A DNA stretch of 64,000 nt, from positions 186,001 to 250,000 of the forward strand of contig JAWZYV010012283.1 in assembly GCA_038373885.1 (NCBI GenBank). Reading direction: 5' to 3'. The translations under genes and the position numbers were made by a program. A model generated the notes under the pieces. It did no database searches. It saw only the letters and a program-made list of their open reading frames with translations, and was not told the DNA's origin. Position 1 is the stretch's first letter. The number at the start of each line of letters is the position of its first letter. Shown here piece by piece: positions 1 through 11,825 of this stretch. The DNA is from Cheiracanthium punctorium (taxonomy: Eukaryota; Arthropoda; Arachnida; Araneae; Cheiracanthiidae).

Positions 1-460
1 CTTGAAAAATCACCCAGTCATCGCTGTTATTAACTCTCCTATATTTCAAGAAAATGAGTATTCAGTACATAAAAAACATTCTAAAAGTTTCGTTTTCTAA
101 AGCAACCAATTTATATGAATATTCATTTATTATCAATTTATATATATTTAACTAATGACCACCCAAGGTAGGAGTCTTCAGTTAAAATTTACATTTAAAC
201 ATTATCACAAGAACAAATGATTCGGTGGTAGATCGAGGGGTAATGGGATGAGTGGCTATAGGGCTTCAGTCCCCCCCCCCCCCAATCTCAAATCCAGGCA
301 GCAATTACGACATAAAGTCGCTTGAGTCAGAAGTATGGGTCTAAATGGGGGCCCCCTTACATTTTGTTTCTTCACCGACTCTGACAATTGTCTTTCTGTA
401 TTTTCCACAGTATTTACCCGCTTGCCCATGATAATCAGGGAACAATCATATTACATTAAA
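1..460. other. AT-rich non-coding sequence
   Basis: No coding region or paired element ends are visible. A C-run near 270-285 and a short GGGGGCCCCC palindrome near 346 resemble the G/C-rich cores of the MITEs seen elsewhere in the window, but no matching termini could be paired around them. Confidence 0.5.
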
Positions 461-540
461 TTTTTCAGTAATATTTGACTTATTTATTAAGATATATTTT
501 TCAGTAATATTTGACTTATTTATTAAGATATATTTTTCAG
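461..540. repeat. 36-bp tandem duplication
   Basis: A 36-bp unit beginning TTTTTCAGTAATATTTGACT occurs at 461-496 and again, identically, at 497-532, followed by eight bases of a third copy. It lies at the start of the long direct repeat at 461-1200. The second copy of that repeat (from 2287) has only one unit, so the duplication is local and later. Confidence 0.9.
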
Positions 541-1200
541 AAATTTGTATATGAATGCATTTAAAATTATTTCAGATTTTAAATGCAAAAATAATGTGTA
601 ACAGATAAACAGTGATAATTCGCAAGTAATAATATATTAAGATGCTAACATATCAAAAATATATACTTGTGCAATATATATGAGGAATATTTGAAATATA
701 CACCCAATATTGTGGATACATTTTAAATAAATTTAATTTAAATTCATTAAGATTGACAATATAATGGGTAAATATTAATTTGCTACAATTTACATTAGTA
801 TTTATTTCCAATTTAATGATAATATTGAATAATTAAGTATATGAACATGAAAAAATAAAAATACTATAAAATTAATTACTTGTCAATATTAGGAATACAT
901 TAGAAATATTACCAATGTTTACCTAATATTGTGGATACATTTTAAATACATTTGGGCTAAATATTAACTTGCTGCTATGTAAAAATACTGGTTTGGGTTT
1001 TCAATGTTTTACAATCCTGTGAGGTGCTATTTGAAAGTTTATTGGTAATGGAACTACTTCAGAACTACTTCCAAAATATAGGCAATATTGCAGATACATT
1101 TCATTTAAATTCAGTAGAAAAAGGATTAAAATTATTTTGAATTTTTAAGTAAATTTTACCAATATCATAAATTTATTTACCCTTAATGATACCCAGTAGA
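461..1200. repeat. long AT-rich direct repeat, copy 1
   Basis: This stretch reappears in the same orientation at about 2287-2965. The shared order includes the TTTTTCAG start, AAGATGCTAACA/AAGATGCTGACA, CAATATTGTGGATACATTTT and a run of short segments up to the TTTACCAAT region. The copies differ by many substitutions and small indels, so the duplication is old. No coding potential is seen. It may be an unidentified transposon or a segmental duplication; the intervening DNA contains a hAT MITE. Confidence 0.75.
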
Positions 1201-1401
1201 AGACCCAAACTCTGAAATCCATGCTGTCTGCTTTCTCAACAATGTCAATAAATAATGAAATCTGTTCTGCTACCTGCAAGTTCAGAAAACCACAGAATAA
1301 TATTAAATACTTGAAAAATATAACATTAATGATATGGGCACCCATAAGGGGGGGGCTCAAGGTAGGGAACTTGCTCCCCCCCTAGGAGAGGAGAGCAGGG
1401 G

Positions 1402-1575
1402 CAGGGACATACCCCAAAAAAAATTCTGGGAGGGTCCAAAAATTTCGGAGGGGGTCCAAACGATGAAAAAGGCAGAAATTTTCACAAAAAGACTTCACCA
1501 TTATTGCTTTGTTAATAAAAACTGAAATTTCGGAGGTGTTACAGACCCCCACCCCCCTTCCTGGGTACGTCCTTG
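1402..1575. mobile_element. hAT-type MITE, CAGGGACGTACCC family, copy 1
   Basis: A 174-bp element with ends CAGGGACATACC and GGGTACGTCCTTG and a core containing TTTCGGAGG and a GTTAATAAAAACT block. The same family occurs inverted at 26858-27035. The flanking octamers (1394-1401 and 1576-1583) match only partly, so the TSD is decayed. It has no coding capacity and needs a transposase in trans. Confidence 0.7.
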
Positions 1576-2286
1576 GCCAGAGGGTGACTGGTGGGGCTTC
1601 AGCCACCCTCGAAATAAGTAAACATAAGAAATGGAGAAAATTACATATTCGTGGGTAATTTTGAAAGTTCAGCTTGAAATTTTTAAGGTTTAGATACGTC
1701 CCTAAGCCAAACTCACTCCACCCCCCCCCCACTTAAGTATGTTTTTTCAATCTGCAAAGATATGTTCTGATTAAATGAATTTAAAATGAAATATGCTAGA
1801 TAAATTTTAAGTTTATGAACATTTCCTATGCAATATGTGAAATAACCTTTATTAAAAATGAAGTCTTAAAAAAATGCAACTCAAAGCATGGCTTTTTCCA
1901 TAACATTACAGAAATAATTCAGCAATCAAAATTAATTGAATGTCAACAATATTATTTGAATTGTCTTAGACTGAACAAGTGTAAAGTAAGCTTTATTTAA
2001 GGGGAATAGATGAAGTGAATATTATCAAATACAATGAAGAACCGTTCTGATTATACCATCTTTAAAATAAAACAAACTACATTAAAATCGGCTCATCCAT
2101 TTGGGATCTATTTTGCCACACACACATCCAACTTTTAGAAAAAAAAAACCAGGCATTTAGTATCTTAGAATGAAAATTTAATAAACTAAATTCATATTCT
2201 GAAAAAATTTAAGGACCCCTTAAAATGGGGTGTCTGGGGCATGTGCCCTCCTTGCTCCTGTGATAATCATGGTCTTATCATCACAG
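1576..2286. other. non-coding interval between the two direct repeats
   Basis: It includes a C-run at about 1722-1731 and AT-rich sequence. A GGCACCCATAAGG motif near 1336 and the CCCCACCCC runs suggest a further MITE into which the 1402-1575 element inserted, but the outer ends could not be paired. No gene is seen. Confidence 0.4.
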
Positions 2287-2965
2287 GATTTTCAGTAGTA
2301 TTTGACTTAATTATTAAAATATATTTTTCAGCAATTTGTACATAAATGCACCTAAAATTATTTATCAGATTTTAAATTTTGAAATAATGTACAGTAGATA
2401 AACAGTCTTAATTCACCATTACTGTGATATTAAGATGCTGACACATTAAAAATATTTGTTAGTACAATATGAGGGAAATTTATAATATACACACAATACT
2501 GTGTGGATACATTTTAAATATATTTAATTTAATTCATTAACATGGACAATATAATGGATAAATGTTGCTAATTTTTACCAATATTAGTTTTTATTTCCAA
2601 TATAATAACAATGTGAAGGATTGAGTATATTAGCATTAGAAAAATAATAAAATGGTATAAAAATATTTTTAAAAATTACTTGTCAATATTAAGAATACAT
2701 TATAAATATTTCGAATTTTTACTTAATATTGTGAACACATTGTAAAGATATTTGGGCTAACTACTAACTTGCTACTATTAAAAACTTTATCAGTAATGGA
2801 ATTACTTCAGAAACATTTCCAGTATATAGCCAATATTGTGGATATATTTCATATGTTAATTAAATTCAATAGAAAAAAATTAGCATTATTTTGAATTGGT
2901 ATCTAGGCTAAAAGGTAAGTTTTACCAATTTGAGAATTTTATTTACCAATATTGATACACAACAG
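2287..2965. repeat. long AT-rich direct repeat, copy 2
   Basis: Second, diverged copy of 461-1200 in the same orientation. It keeps the order of short landmark segments but has a single 36-bp unit at its start. No open reading frame of note. Confidence 0.75.
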
Positions 2966-4187
2966 AAGACATAAAATCTACCATACCAAAATCTGCAAGG
3001 CTCTAAAATTAATACTGTATTACTAAATTTAATATTGTAACACTTACCTTTATTACCAGTAATATTAAACTTATCCGTTACTATACTATTGAATTATCCT
3101 TAAACAGTATACAAACTTTTCAATTCCAAAAATCTCGCATTTAACACCAAAAACAATAACTTTTTTTCCGCGTTGAATCAGTTTACCAGCACAGTATCCC
3201 TTGTGTTTTTCGTACTACTAATGAAAGCTCACACATTCTGAATCACCTGCTACTTTCAGCTGGTTTCCCTGATTTAAAAGTGGACTTTCCTGAGGCCATC
3301 TGGGGTGTTCGATCGTAAATTATCCACTTTACCATATGAGAGAGAGGTTTGTGTATGTGTAAAAAGTGGAGAGGGAAATATTACACCACAACAACAGAGC
3401 GGTTATTTTGATCTAACAACGTATATATGTATATTCTAAGCGTGAATCTGTGCTAGAATGTGCAATAAGATAAAATGATGCACATAGACATATTGAAATT
3501 TAATCACAAAATATTTTTTTCCCACGTTTATAATTTATTTCAATATAAATTGCATACAATATATAATTGATCATTATTTTCTGCTTTTGATTTAAAATTT
3601 TGTTTATACTATTTGCAACAGGCGCGTATCCTTCCTAAAAATCTGACCCTTTACTTAGTTTAAAATTTGATACTGAGGCTACAGTTGAAACAGCTTGCTT
3701 ACAATTTGATACACAGGTTAGAGCCCTCTCCACCCCCGAAATAAAATCCTGACTGCACCACCGATTTACAAACACGCATCAAAACATGCTCAAATATTAT
3801 ATACAGAAACAAAAAACGAATGCAAGATTTCAGCTATATAAGCATAAATAACATACTACGATCAAGTATAGAGACGGATCTAAAGATCAATTTCTCGGAA
3901 GGGTATAAAATTAAAAGAAGCAGGCTTGTTTAAGTCTTAAAAACAAAATGTATAGTAAAGCAAAATGTTAACCCTAACCAAAGCAATGTCTGTCGGAAGA
4001 GCTGGAGTCCTAATGGATCCGACACTGAATCAATGTATCTTATATGTTGTGAATTATCAAATTTTAAATAACATTTACAATAATTGAAAAGTTATAAGGT
4101 TTTACTTACTTGTGTTAGCTAAAAGTATTCCATTACTTGTATGCAGTTGGTACTTCGCAACTGCAGTCCAATTCCAATATGGCGTCG
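2966..4187. other. AT-rich non-coding sequence
   Basis: No gene, paired termini or RNA gene could be supported. A CACCCCCGAAATAAAATCCTG segment near 3731 resembles the inner end of the MITE at 62031-62141, so a decayed MITE end is possible there. Confidence 0.45.
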
Positions 4188-4446
4188 TTTGGGTATGGAA
4201 GCAACGCACTCACTCCTGCTGAAGTGAGAGCATCATGGGAAATGTGGTGACTCTCTCGCTAGAGTGAGCAGATAGCGCCTTCACCCTTACTCTAAGAGTG
4301 ACATTGTCTTACTCTTGCAGTTAGGGTGACAGAATCCTATCGATGAAGAGTCATAATGCAGTTTTCTCACTCTTATCTCACTCTATCTGGGATCATTTGC
4401 CGGTGACTTTTTGTAAGAGTGACAATGTCACTCTAAATTTTTAAGA
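4188..4446. repeat. palindrome-rich segment abutting the BEL truncation point
   Basis: The segment repeats the motif AGAGTGAC and its complement many times. It includes the near-perfect palindrome AGAGTGACAATGTCACTCT near 4416-4434 and a related copy near 4290. It begins immediately where BEL integrase homology stops. The subterminal palindrome pattern recalls the CCCAG..AGCACA elements at 33275 and 36621, but no such terminus is visible here. Identity unknown. Confidence 0.5.
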
Positions 4447-5028
4447 GAGTACTAATTCCCACCTACTGAGCCTATTCATTGGAATCTCCTTAAACTCTGG
4501 TTCAGGTAGGGAAGTTAACGAAGAGCCTGTCAAAAAATGGGCTGGAGTTAGAGCCAAGTCATCGTTGGGATCTTCAGAGAGGGGGCAAAGAGGTCGGGAG
4601 TTCATTACAGCCTCCACTTGGGTAACTAGTGTAAAAAATTCTTCGTGAGTAAGAATTGTATTTCCCACAACTTTTTTGAGGTGACCTTTCAATGATTTAA
4701 CTCCAGCTTCCTACAAACTTCCAAAATGAGGAGTGGCAGGGGGATTAAAATGCCACTTCATGCCCTCGGAAGCCAGGAAATCTTCAAAATTTTCTGAGTT
4801 TTCTTTTTTAAATAATCTCGTTAAAATTTTTCGAAACTCGTTATTAGTACCTACAAAATTTGTACCGTTATCACTGAAAATTACACTAGGCCTACCTCTG
4901 CGAGAAATAAATCTTTTTAGAGCCCCAATAAATGCTTCCGTACTTAAATTACTCACAATTTCTAAGTGTATAGCTCTAACTACAAAACATACAAAAATAC
5001 AAATGTAACATTTATACACTTTTTTCAC
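4441..5028 (-). pseudogene. BEL integrase core and start of the C-terminal region (broken)
   Basis: The integrase catalytic core joins reverse-transcribed DNA to the host genome. Visible landmarks are HLEIVSNLSTEAFIGALKRF and SDNGTNFVG (second catalytic Asp), then ATPHFGSL. The next codon is TAG where the family has Trp, directly before the expected catalytic Glu; the same frame then continues (EAGVKS, then GHLKKVVGN, MNSRPLCPL, ALTPAHFLTG) until RLSRWEL, where homology stops. The first catalytic Asp sits in the preceding frame (GLDFCGPF). The nonsense codon, the upstream frameshift and the missing end make it inactive. Confidence 0.88.
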
Positions 5029-5039
5029 TCTTCCTGGGC

Positions 5040-7385
5040 TTAACTTATGTTAAATGGACCACAAAAATCCAGTCCCACCTTCGTGAATACTCTTGCTATG
5101 TTGACTCTAGCACTGGGCAAATCTGCCATTCTTTGGTGTTTACCTTTAGCACTTACCTTAAGGCAGGATACACATTTTTTAATTACATTTTTAACAGTTG
5201 ATCTCCCTTTAACAATCCAAAATTGGGAGCGTATGTTAGCTAAAGTAGCCTCAGTACCTGTGTGTAAATAAAAAATATGATAATAATTAATAATTAATTC
5301 ACAAAATGGATTGTCATTAGGAATCAAAATGGGATGTTTTTGTCCAATAGGTAATTTTGAATGTCTCAATCTACCACCAACACGAAGTATATTGTTCTCA
5401 TCTAAAATTGGGAACAAATTCAATAAGTTACTGGAATTAGGAAGCTGTTGTCCTTTCTCGATACACTGAATTTCTTTTGCAAAATGCACCGATTGCACAT
5501 TTTTTACTAAACATAGCAAAGAGGCAGATAATTCAGATGCAGATAATCTGCCAGAAGTTGGATGCAATGGGTTTCTAGCATTTTGCATAAACCGTAAACA
5601 CCATGCAATGATTCTTTTCAGTTTCGTGAAGGATGAACAGTTGTAGATGATTGGAAGTATTTCAGTATCTTTTAAAAGGAAACAAACTGATTCCTTCTCT
5701 TTATCCCTTAGCTCTTTTTGATATAATTCACTATTCGGTTGGTCGTTGAAAACACTAGTGAAGTTCACAACGTGCTCTTGAAGAAAGGATGGCCCGAACC
5801 ACCACAGGTCACTTTCTTGAATTTTCTCTGGATCTAGTCCTCTAGAAATTATGTCCGCAGGATTTTGTTCTGATGGAACATGATACCATTGACCAATCTC
5901 GGAAAGCTCTTGAATGACACGATTGGAGACAAACGTTTTTAAGTCTCTCGATTCCTTTCTCATCCACGCTAAGACTATGGTAGAGTCCGTCCAATAGAAG
6001 ATTCGTTTAATGTCCATTATTAAAGCATTTTGTGCTTTGTGCATTAATTTGGTAAGAAGCACTGCACTGCACAACTCTAGTCTAGGCATTGTTACTTGCT
6101 TAATCGGTGACACTCGAGATTTACTTGTAACTAGTTTCACTTTCACTTCACCATCTTTAGTGACTGATCTTGCGTATATCGCAGCACCGTATGCCTTCTC
6201 GGAGGCATCCGCGAAACCGTGGAGTTCAATCACTCCAGTATTTTCTATCACTATACATCGTTCAATGTTGATATTATTTATACTCATTAAGGATCTCACA
6301 AATTCTTTCCATTCGCCAGCTTCTTTTTCAGGGAGGTTTTCACTCCAATCAATTTTTTTCATCCACAATTGTTGGATGAAAATTTTTGCTTTTGTAATAA
6401 CTGGACCGAGTAATCCAAGAGGATCAAAAAGTCGGGCGATTATGGATAAGACTGATCTTTTGGTTGGCCGATCATTTTTTTCCACTTCTACCTTAAAGGT
6501 AAAACAATCGGTTTTGGGTTTCCAGGCAATGCCTAACGTTTTAATTTCGTCCGAATATGAAAAGTCATACTCATTTTCTGTGGTTGGGATAAGCTCGGAT
6601 GTACTCCCACACCACTTATGTAATGTCATGTGCGCAGTTTTAAGAATCTCAATTAGCTGATGTTGCAAAAATTTAGCTGCCTCTAATGTGTTTTCTCCAC
6701 TTAAAATATCATCCATGTATAGGTCATTACACAGTACTTGTGCCGCAATAGGAAAATTCTTTCCCTCGTCTATGGAAATTTGTTTTAAAGTTCGCATTGC
6801 CAAATAGGGTGCCGAAACTGTTCCGTAAGTTACGGTATTGAGCTGGTACACTTTAACGGGCTCATTGACATCTTCTTTCCACAAAATTCTTTGGAGATGT
6901 CTTTGACTTTCGTCTATATTAATCATTCGGTACATTTGGCGAATATCTGCTGTAAAAGCAAAGATATGTTTTCGGAATCGCACTAACAAACTAAATAAGT
7001 CGTCTTGTATGACTCCACCATTATATTGGATGGAATTTAGTGATTTTCCACTAGATGTTAAGGTAGACGCGTTAAATACTGTTCTCAGTTTAGTTGTACT
7101 TTTCTGGGGTCTATATATGCCATGGTGAGGCATATAATATGTCGCCTCAGGTTCCACAGTTTCTTTAATTTCGGTCATGTGTCCCAAGTCCTTGTATTCT
7201 TTTAGGAATTCGCGATACAATTTTAGGTACTCCTGGTCTCTAGACAATCGGGTCCACAGCGATTCAAGTCGCTTAAGAGCAATGTCTCTCGAGTTCCCTA
7301 AACATGACCAATGCTCTTTAAGTGGCATGGAAACCCTATATTTTCCTGTTTCATCTCTTATGAGTTCGCGCATAATGTTCCTCAC
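5040..7385 (-). pseudogene. BEL reverse transcriptase, RNase H and integrase zinc-binding region
   Basis: An open stretch of 781 residues copies and processes element RNA in the BEL family. The reverse transcriptase has TADIRQMY (Asp about residue 147) and YMDD (about 223-226). A Pao-type region (RSVLSIIARLFDPLGLLGPV, about 310-329) follows, then RNase H with FADAS (Asp about 393), RLELC (Glu about 437) and YWTDST (Asp about 467). Near the end are an HTGTEATL...CVSCLK integrase zinc-binding motif and GLDFCGPF with the first integrase Asp. The start overlaps the protease frame at a one-base frameshift near 7360, and the end is a frameshift near 5036. All visible catalytic residues are kept, so decay is moderate. 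Confidence 0.93.
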
Positions 7386-7944
7386 ACAATGATGCCTCGC
7401 TATTCTTTTTAGATACGAATTCTACATTTTCTACTTCCCAGAATCTATCTAAAGTTTTATTTAAATCCTCCTCTACAATTAACCCACAGTGAAATTTTGC
7501 ACCCCTCGATTCATCTAAAATTCCGCTCGCCACATATCCAAAGACCGTATTTTGTAAAACCAACTGAGATCCCTGCAAATATATTTGTCCAGATAGCATG
7601 AGCTCATAAAAAATCTCCGCGGATAACAAAATATCAATCCTACTCGGAACGTAAAATGTTTCATCTGCTAAATTAATCCTCTCAGGAATATTTATATCCA
7701 CCTTAGTTAATTTTGAAGGCGTATAATCAATTATTTTATTTACTACAAGCATGGTTAATTGTCTTTCGTAACTTCTATCTTTATTTGCAATACACGTTTT
7801 GACACAGCGCCTTATGGTCCTGGTTGATTCATCCAAACACGAAATTTCTACATTTACTTTTTCGCTTTTCAGTTGCAATCTATCTAAACAATTTTGAGTG
7901 ATCAACGAGACCTGTGACCCCGAGTCTGATAAACACCGAACTTT
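7351..7944 (-). pseudogene. BEL aspartic protease region
   Basis: This region follows gag in the same frame after a TGA. The sequence just after that stop reads VRCLSDSGSQVSLIT, carrying the DSGS active-site motif of retrotransposon aspartic proteases, which cut the polyprotein. It continues through CLDRLQLKSEKV and PSRIDILLSAEIFYELMLSG to CEEHYARTHKR, typical of the BEL protease-to-RT linker. A frameshift then moves the reading frame into the RT part (RDETGKY). The TGA could be read as a programmed stop, but other stops in the element make simple decay more likely. Confidence 0.85.
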
Positions 7945-7947
7945 CTG

Positions 7948-9330
7948 TCAGTTAGAATTCCTATCTCTTATGTAGCACCGTACTGTACTCAGTAAAACGC
8001 TTCTTGATCGAGTTGTTTGTATCCCTTCAGTGTGGATGGCTTCAGCCATAAGCACTGCGCCGAGCGATGACTCATTTTTCTCTCCTAATCTTTGCTGCTT
8101 AATTTCATTGGCAGGTGTCTGATTTCCAACGCTCGTCTCTCTTGTTTCTCTGGATATGTGCAAGAGACGGTTATATGGTTTGTTACAAAAACAATTCTTA
8201 CCGCGACATTTTGATGCAAAGCAGCCTTGGGCTAAACACTTAAAGCATAAATTGTTTGCCTTCACGACCTCTAACCTTTCATTAACAGATAGGTTTTTAA
8301 ATTTCGGACACAAATATAATGCATGATTATTTGAACACAGAAAACATTTAGAATTTTTTGCCTCAGATAAAAACATACTAGACACTCCCTTATTACTGAA
8401 ACGAGACTCTCGCGATTTATGCACATTATTTACATCAGTTTTCGTTTTTACTCTTGTGGACTGAAAAATGTCGCATTCTCTGCCTAATTCGTGCGGTTTG
8501 AAAAATGATTCCCCTTGTTTGCAACTAATATGTGTCATTAATTCGTGGTCAAGAGAATTAAACAATCTATCCAAAACAATTAATTCACAAAGCGATTGAA
8601 AATCACTAACCTTTTGTAGTTCGCAATAATACTCAAATGACGCACTTAAGCGCGATGCGAATTGTGCATAATTTTCGTTGGGCAATATTTGTGTTTTATT
8701 AAAACTGTTTATGCATTCTCGTGGTGTAGGTTGAAATTCTCTTAAAATTATATCTTTAAGTTTTTCATAATTGTTCATATCATCTTCCGAAACATAAACC
8801 ATTAAGTTTCTTGCTTTTTCTCCTAGAATATTTAAGAGGATTTCCGGTTTTAACTCTTTCGATACATTTTTTGTTTTAAACGCTTTCTCGAGCAAATTAA
8901 AAAATAAATTAAACGACTCTGCTCTAGTGGGCACGGGAATGGTTAAGGTCTTAATGCTTTAAATTAAATTCTCTAGATCATTAGTTGATGATTCTTGCAC
9001 ACTGGATACTTCCGATTTAGATTGATTTTGATCCTTCCTAACATTAGCTAACGCTATCTCCTTTTCCAACTGCGCAAGTTTAAGCCGCTCCATCTCTAAT
9101 TTAAATTCATTGTTTAACTTTTCCCTTTCTAACTCATCGAACTTGTTTTTCTTTTCTTCTAAAATCCCTTCTACTACACTTTCGACCAAAGTTGGGTTAT
9201 TTTTATAAATATCACTCGTCTCAATTAAATTCTTTAAGTCCACTACTTTAGCTCCCTCCGGAACCTTTAAACCCAATTCTTCAGCCGCGATTATAAGATC
9301 ATCTTTCCTAAGTTTTTGTAATATTGCCAT
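7948..9330 (-). pseudogene. BEL gag (nucleocapsid) region, split by a stop
   Basis: Gag packages the element RNA. The most plausible start is the ATG at 9328-9330 (MAILQKLRKDD), although the frame is open upstream to 9378. An N-terminal helical region rich in Glu and Lys follows (FDELEREKLNNEFKLEMERL), and a TAA at 8956-8958 splits it from the main part. The second part has PTRAESFNLFFNLLEKAF, then three cysteine clusters: CFLCSNNHALYLC, CFKCLAQGCFASKC (a Cys where His is usual) and CFCNKPYNRLLH. It stops at a TGA (7945-7947) just before the protease. Confidence 0.85.
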
Positions 9331-9518
9331 TTTCGAAAGGGAAATTGCTCTCACCGTTAAACATGAAATTACTCTCAACTCTAATAATTAATTACTAAAT
9401 TTAACTCAAGAGGACGAAAGCTCTAACCTCTATTTTGGGACCGATGTCGCACGAGACCAGGAACCCATTTCTCAATTACTCGACACTAAAGCTAGTAATC
9501 TCCGGATCCTTAGGACCA

Positions 9519-9741
9519 TGTTTTGGCCCTGTCGATAGCTCATGGTTTATGTGTGCTCTTTTTATACTCAAAAAACATAACTCAAATGGACTGTATACAT
9601 TTATTTTCTCCGTGAGGCATGCTCGCTCACTCCTTCGCACACGCACTCTCTCACAAGTCTGATAGAAAAGTTTTCATCGCTACAACTGCGCTGGTTACAA
9701 CAGCGCCCTCTTTACACAGTGGCCAGGCGTATCTCTCAACA
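9519..9741 (-). repeat. probable 5' LTR of the BEL element
   Basis: Between gag and the interrupted Harbinger exon lies about 220 bp that on the minus strand begins TGTTGAGAGATACGCC and ends AAAACA, with a TATAAAAAG motif near 9563-9573. The TG...CA limits fit an LTR. No second copy exists in the window because the element is truncated, so the limits are inferred. The start could instead be TGTGCGG at 9748. A primer-binding site could not be assigned to a tRNA with confidence. Confidence 0.5.
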
Positions 9742-9999
9742 CCGCACAAACTCCACATGTGAGCATCATGAGTGCTTCCAGGCAGGCCCGTAGCTACGGG
9801 TGGGCCTACGAGGGCCGTGCCCACCCTGTTAAATTTTGTGCCCACCCTGCTCCTGGACTATACAAGCGGCCGTATCATGGTCTCTCTCTGAATCGGAACA
9901 TAAATTGAATACCGTTTTGGTTGTTCAAAATCAGGTTTGTCTCGAAATACATTATAACTGTTCGATAACACGATAACTGTTCTTACGATAACTTCTTCA

Positions 10000-10990
10000 G
10001 GTTTATTTAGACAGCTTTTTGAATATAAACTTAGAAAGGACAACAAACTAGCTGATATTATAACCAGAATACCAAAGAATGCTACATACAAATCTCCGGA
10101 AACGCAGAATGAAATTATTTCTACATTGGCGAAAATGGTTCAAGAAGAAATTGCGAGGAGAGTTCAGGGAGCAGATGTTCCATTCTTCACTATCAATGGG
10201 GAGGAACGAAAGATAGAAACGGGACTGAAAATGTGTCTTCCGTGCCGTAAAAGAAGGAATTACATTTGAACATTTAGTCAGTATTGCTACTACAGTTTAT
10301 CTGGATGCAGATACAGTCTGTACAACAATTCTGGATGAGCTCAAGAAACTGGGACCGGATCCAAAGAACATCATCTCTCAATGTTACGATAGTGCTGCCG
10401 TCATGACTGGAGCAAACGGTGGCGTGCAGGCTAAACTGAAGTGTCAACTCAAGAAAGAAATTTCTTACATTCATTGCTAGAACCATAAATTCCACTTAGT
10501 GGTTTATTTCAGGGGACAAAGATTTGTGCAGTTTCTTCGATATCTGCTCTGGACTCTATAAATTCACTAGAAAGCATCACATCACGTTGCAAATGTGTAT
10601 GAGGGGCAAGCACTGAATCGTCTATTGCCTCAACGATGGTCTGGGCATTACCGCTGTACAGTAGCGGTACTAAATAATTACTCAGAACTTATCAAGATTC
10701 TTCAGAAGTGTGCTGACTCTAGTGATATTTCAATGGAAGCAACTGGGTGCTTTCCCAGATTAAATCTCCTCAGGTTGTATTACTTGGAACACTTTAGCAT
10801 TCCCTTCTATCCCTGTTAGATCCAGGCTATAATAAACTGCCGTCTAAAGCTATGGACCTGCTACAAGCGAGTGAAATTGTTGCCAGAGTTGTAGAAGAAA
10901 TAAAAAGCATCGAAATGTTGAACATTTTGTCATAGAAATCGGCTATGACACTGCTATCTTCTGGGCACGCTGAAGAGATTCCGGCTCTAA
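10000..10990 (+). pseudogene. decayed hAT transposase (DUF4371 / ZMYM1-like)
   Basis: Recognisable blocks are spread over shifting frames: KSPETQNEIISTLAKMVQEE, LDELKKLGPDPKNIISQCYD, SAAVMTGANGGVQAKL, KKEISYIHC followed by a stop and NHKFHLVV, then ALNRLLPQRWSGHYRCTVAV and DISMEATG. The order and the SQCYD...GANGGVQ and YIHCxNHxxHLVV motifs match the catalytic region of ZMYM1-like hAT transposases, which cut the element out by a DDE reaction. At least three frame changes and several stops make it non-functional. N-terminal zinc-finger sequence is not visible. Confidence 0.85.
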
Positions 10991-11100
10991 AATGAAGATG
11001 TGAGGTTCCAATCCATTCAGGCCCGGACCGGCTGCTTTGGGAGCCCTCGGCTAGAGGTTTAAAAGGGGCCCCTTACTGAGGAATTTAGAGGGAATAGAAT

Positions 11101-11294
11101 CAGGGCCTGATTATGACCAACAGGGGCTCTGTGCATTGAAGAATTTGGGGGCCTCCATCTATGAAATTTGTTTTATTTTTCATAAAATTTTGTTATAAAA
11201 AAGAATGTTTCAGAACATCATTTGAAATTGGGGGCCATTTCGAGCAGGGGCCCTGGGAAAAGTCCCGATTTGCCCGTGCGATAATAGGGCCCTG
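11101..11294. mobile_element. hAT MITE with CAGGGCC ends
   Basis: A 194-bp element with ends CAGGGCCTGATTAT and ATAATAGGGCCCTG and an exact 8-bp TSD, AATAGAAT, at 11093-11100 and 11295-11302. Non-coding. A similar end, CAGGGCCTGATTATA, occurs at about 61579. It lies within another G/C-rich block (about 11016-11440, starting CAGGCCCGGACCGG) that may be an older MITE. Confidence 0.9.
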
Positions 11295-11825
11295 AATAGA
11301 ATATTAGACTATGTAATATTCGGAAATTAGTGTTACGTGCCTGAAAACCACATTTAACTATTTTAGAGCTTTCCGGGCCCCTGACTCTTCGGGGATCCCC
11401 TCCAGCTGCGGGGCTCCTGGGTTCCGCCGTTGAGCCACTGCATAAAGAGATACTGGAAATAAATAATCCAATTACTCTAATACTATCTAATTATATAATG
11501 CGCTAACGTATGCGGTACCAATATCGACAATATTTCCACACTGCGAACGGCAAAATCTAAACATTAGAGCAATAACAATAACGCATGTGCAAAAGTAAAT
11601 TAACAGTTCAATGACGTCACATAGAAAAAGCATATGTCACGCAGTAGCTAGATTACAAAATAACAATAATGGACACCAAAAATGCAAGATTTTTCGGACT
11701 TTTTCACAGCTTTAAAATATAGAATTTACAATACTTGGCGCATTCATCGCCCATATAAAAAATGTCACCATGTATTGTGAAGTTCATTTTAGCCATTTGC
11801 TGTTTCAATGGACCGAATAGGATAT

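Larger units (their letters stand above)
4447..9741 (-). mobile_element. BEL/Pao LTR retrotransposon, 3'-truncated and inactive
   Basis: Read on the minus strand the order is LTR-like region, gag, aspartic protease, reverse transcriptase, RNase H, integrase, which is the BEL/Pao layout. BEL elements normally encode one polyprotein. Here it is broken by a TAA at 8956-8958, a TGA at 7945-7947, frameshifts near 7360 and near 5036, and a TAG at about 4708-4710. Integrase homology ends near 4450, and no second LTR is found beyond it, so the 3' end is lost. Its 5' end lies inside a Harbinger transposase exon, so the element inserted into that gene. Confidence 0.88.

Noticed and set aside
1382..1732. 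116-residue minus-strand frame
   Set aside because: It runs through the MITE at 1402-1575 and G/C-runs and is not conserved with the related MITE at 26858.
4190..4446. 3' LTR of the BEL element
   Set aside because: It shows no similarity to the LTR-like region at 9519-9741 and consists of AGAGTGAC palindromes.
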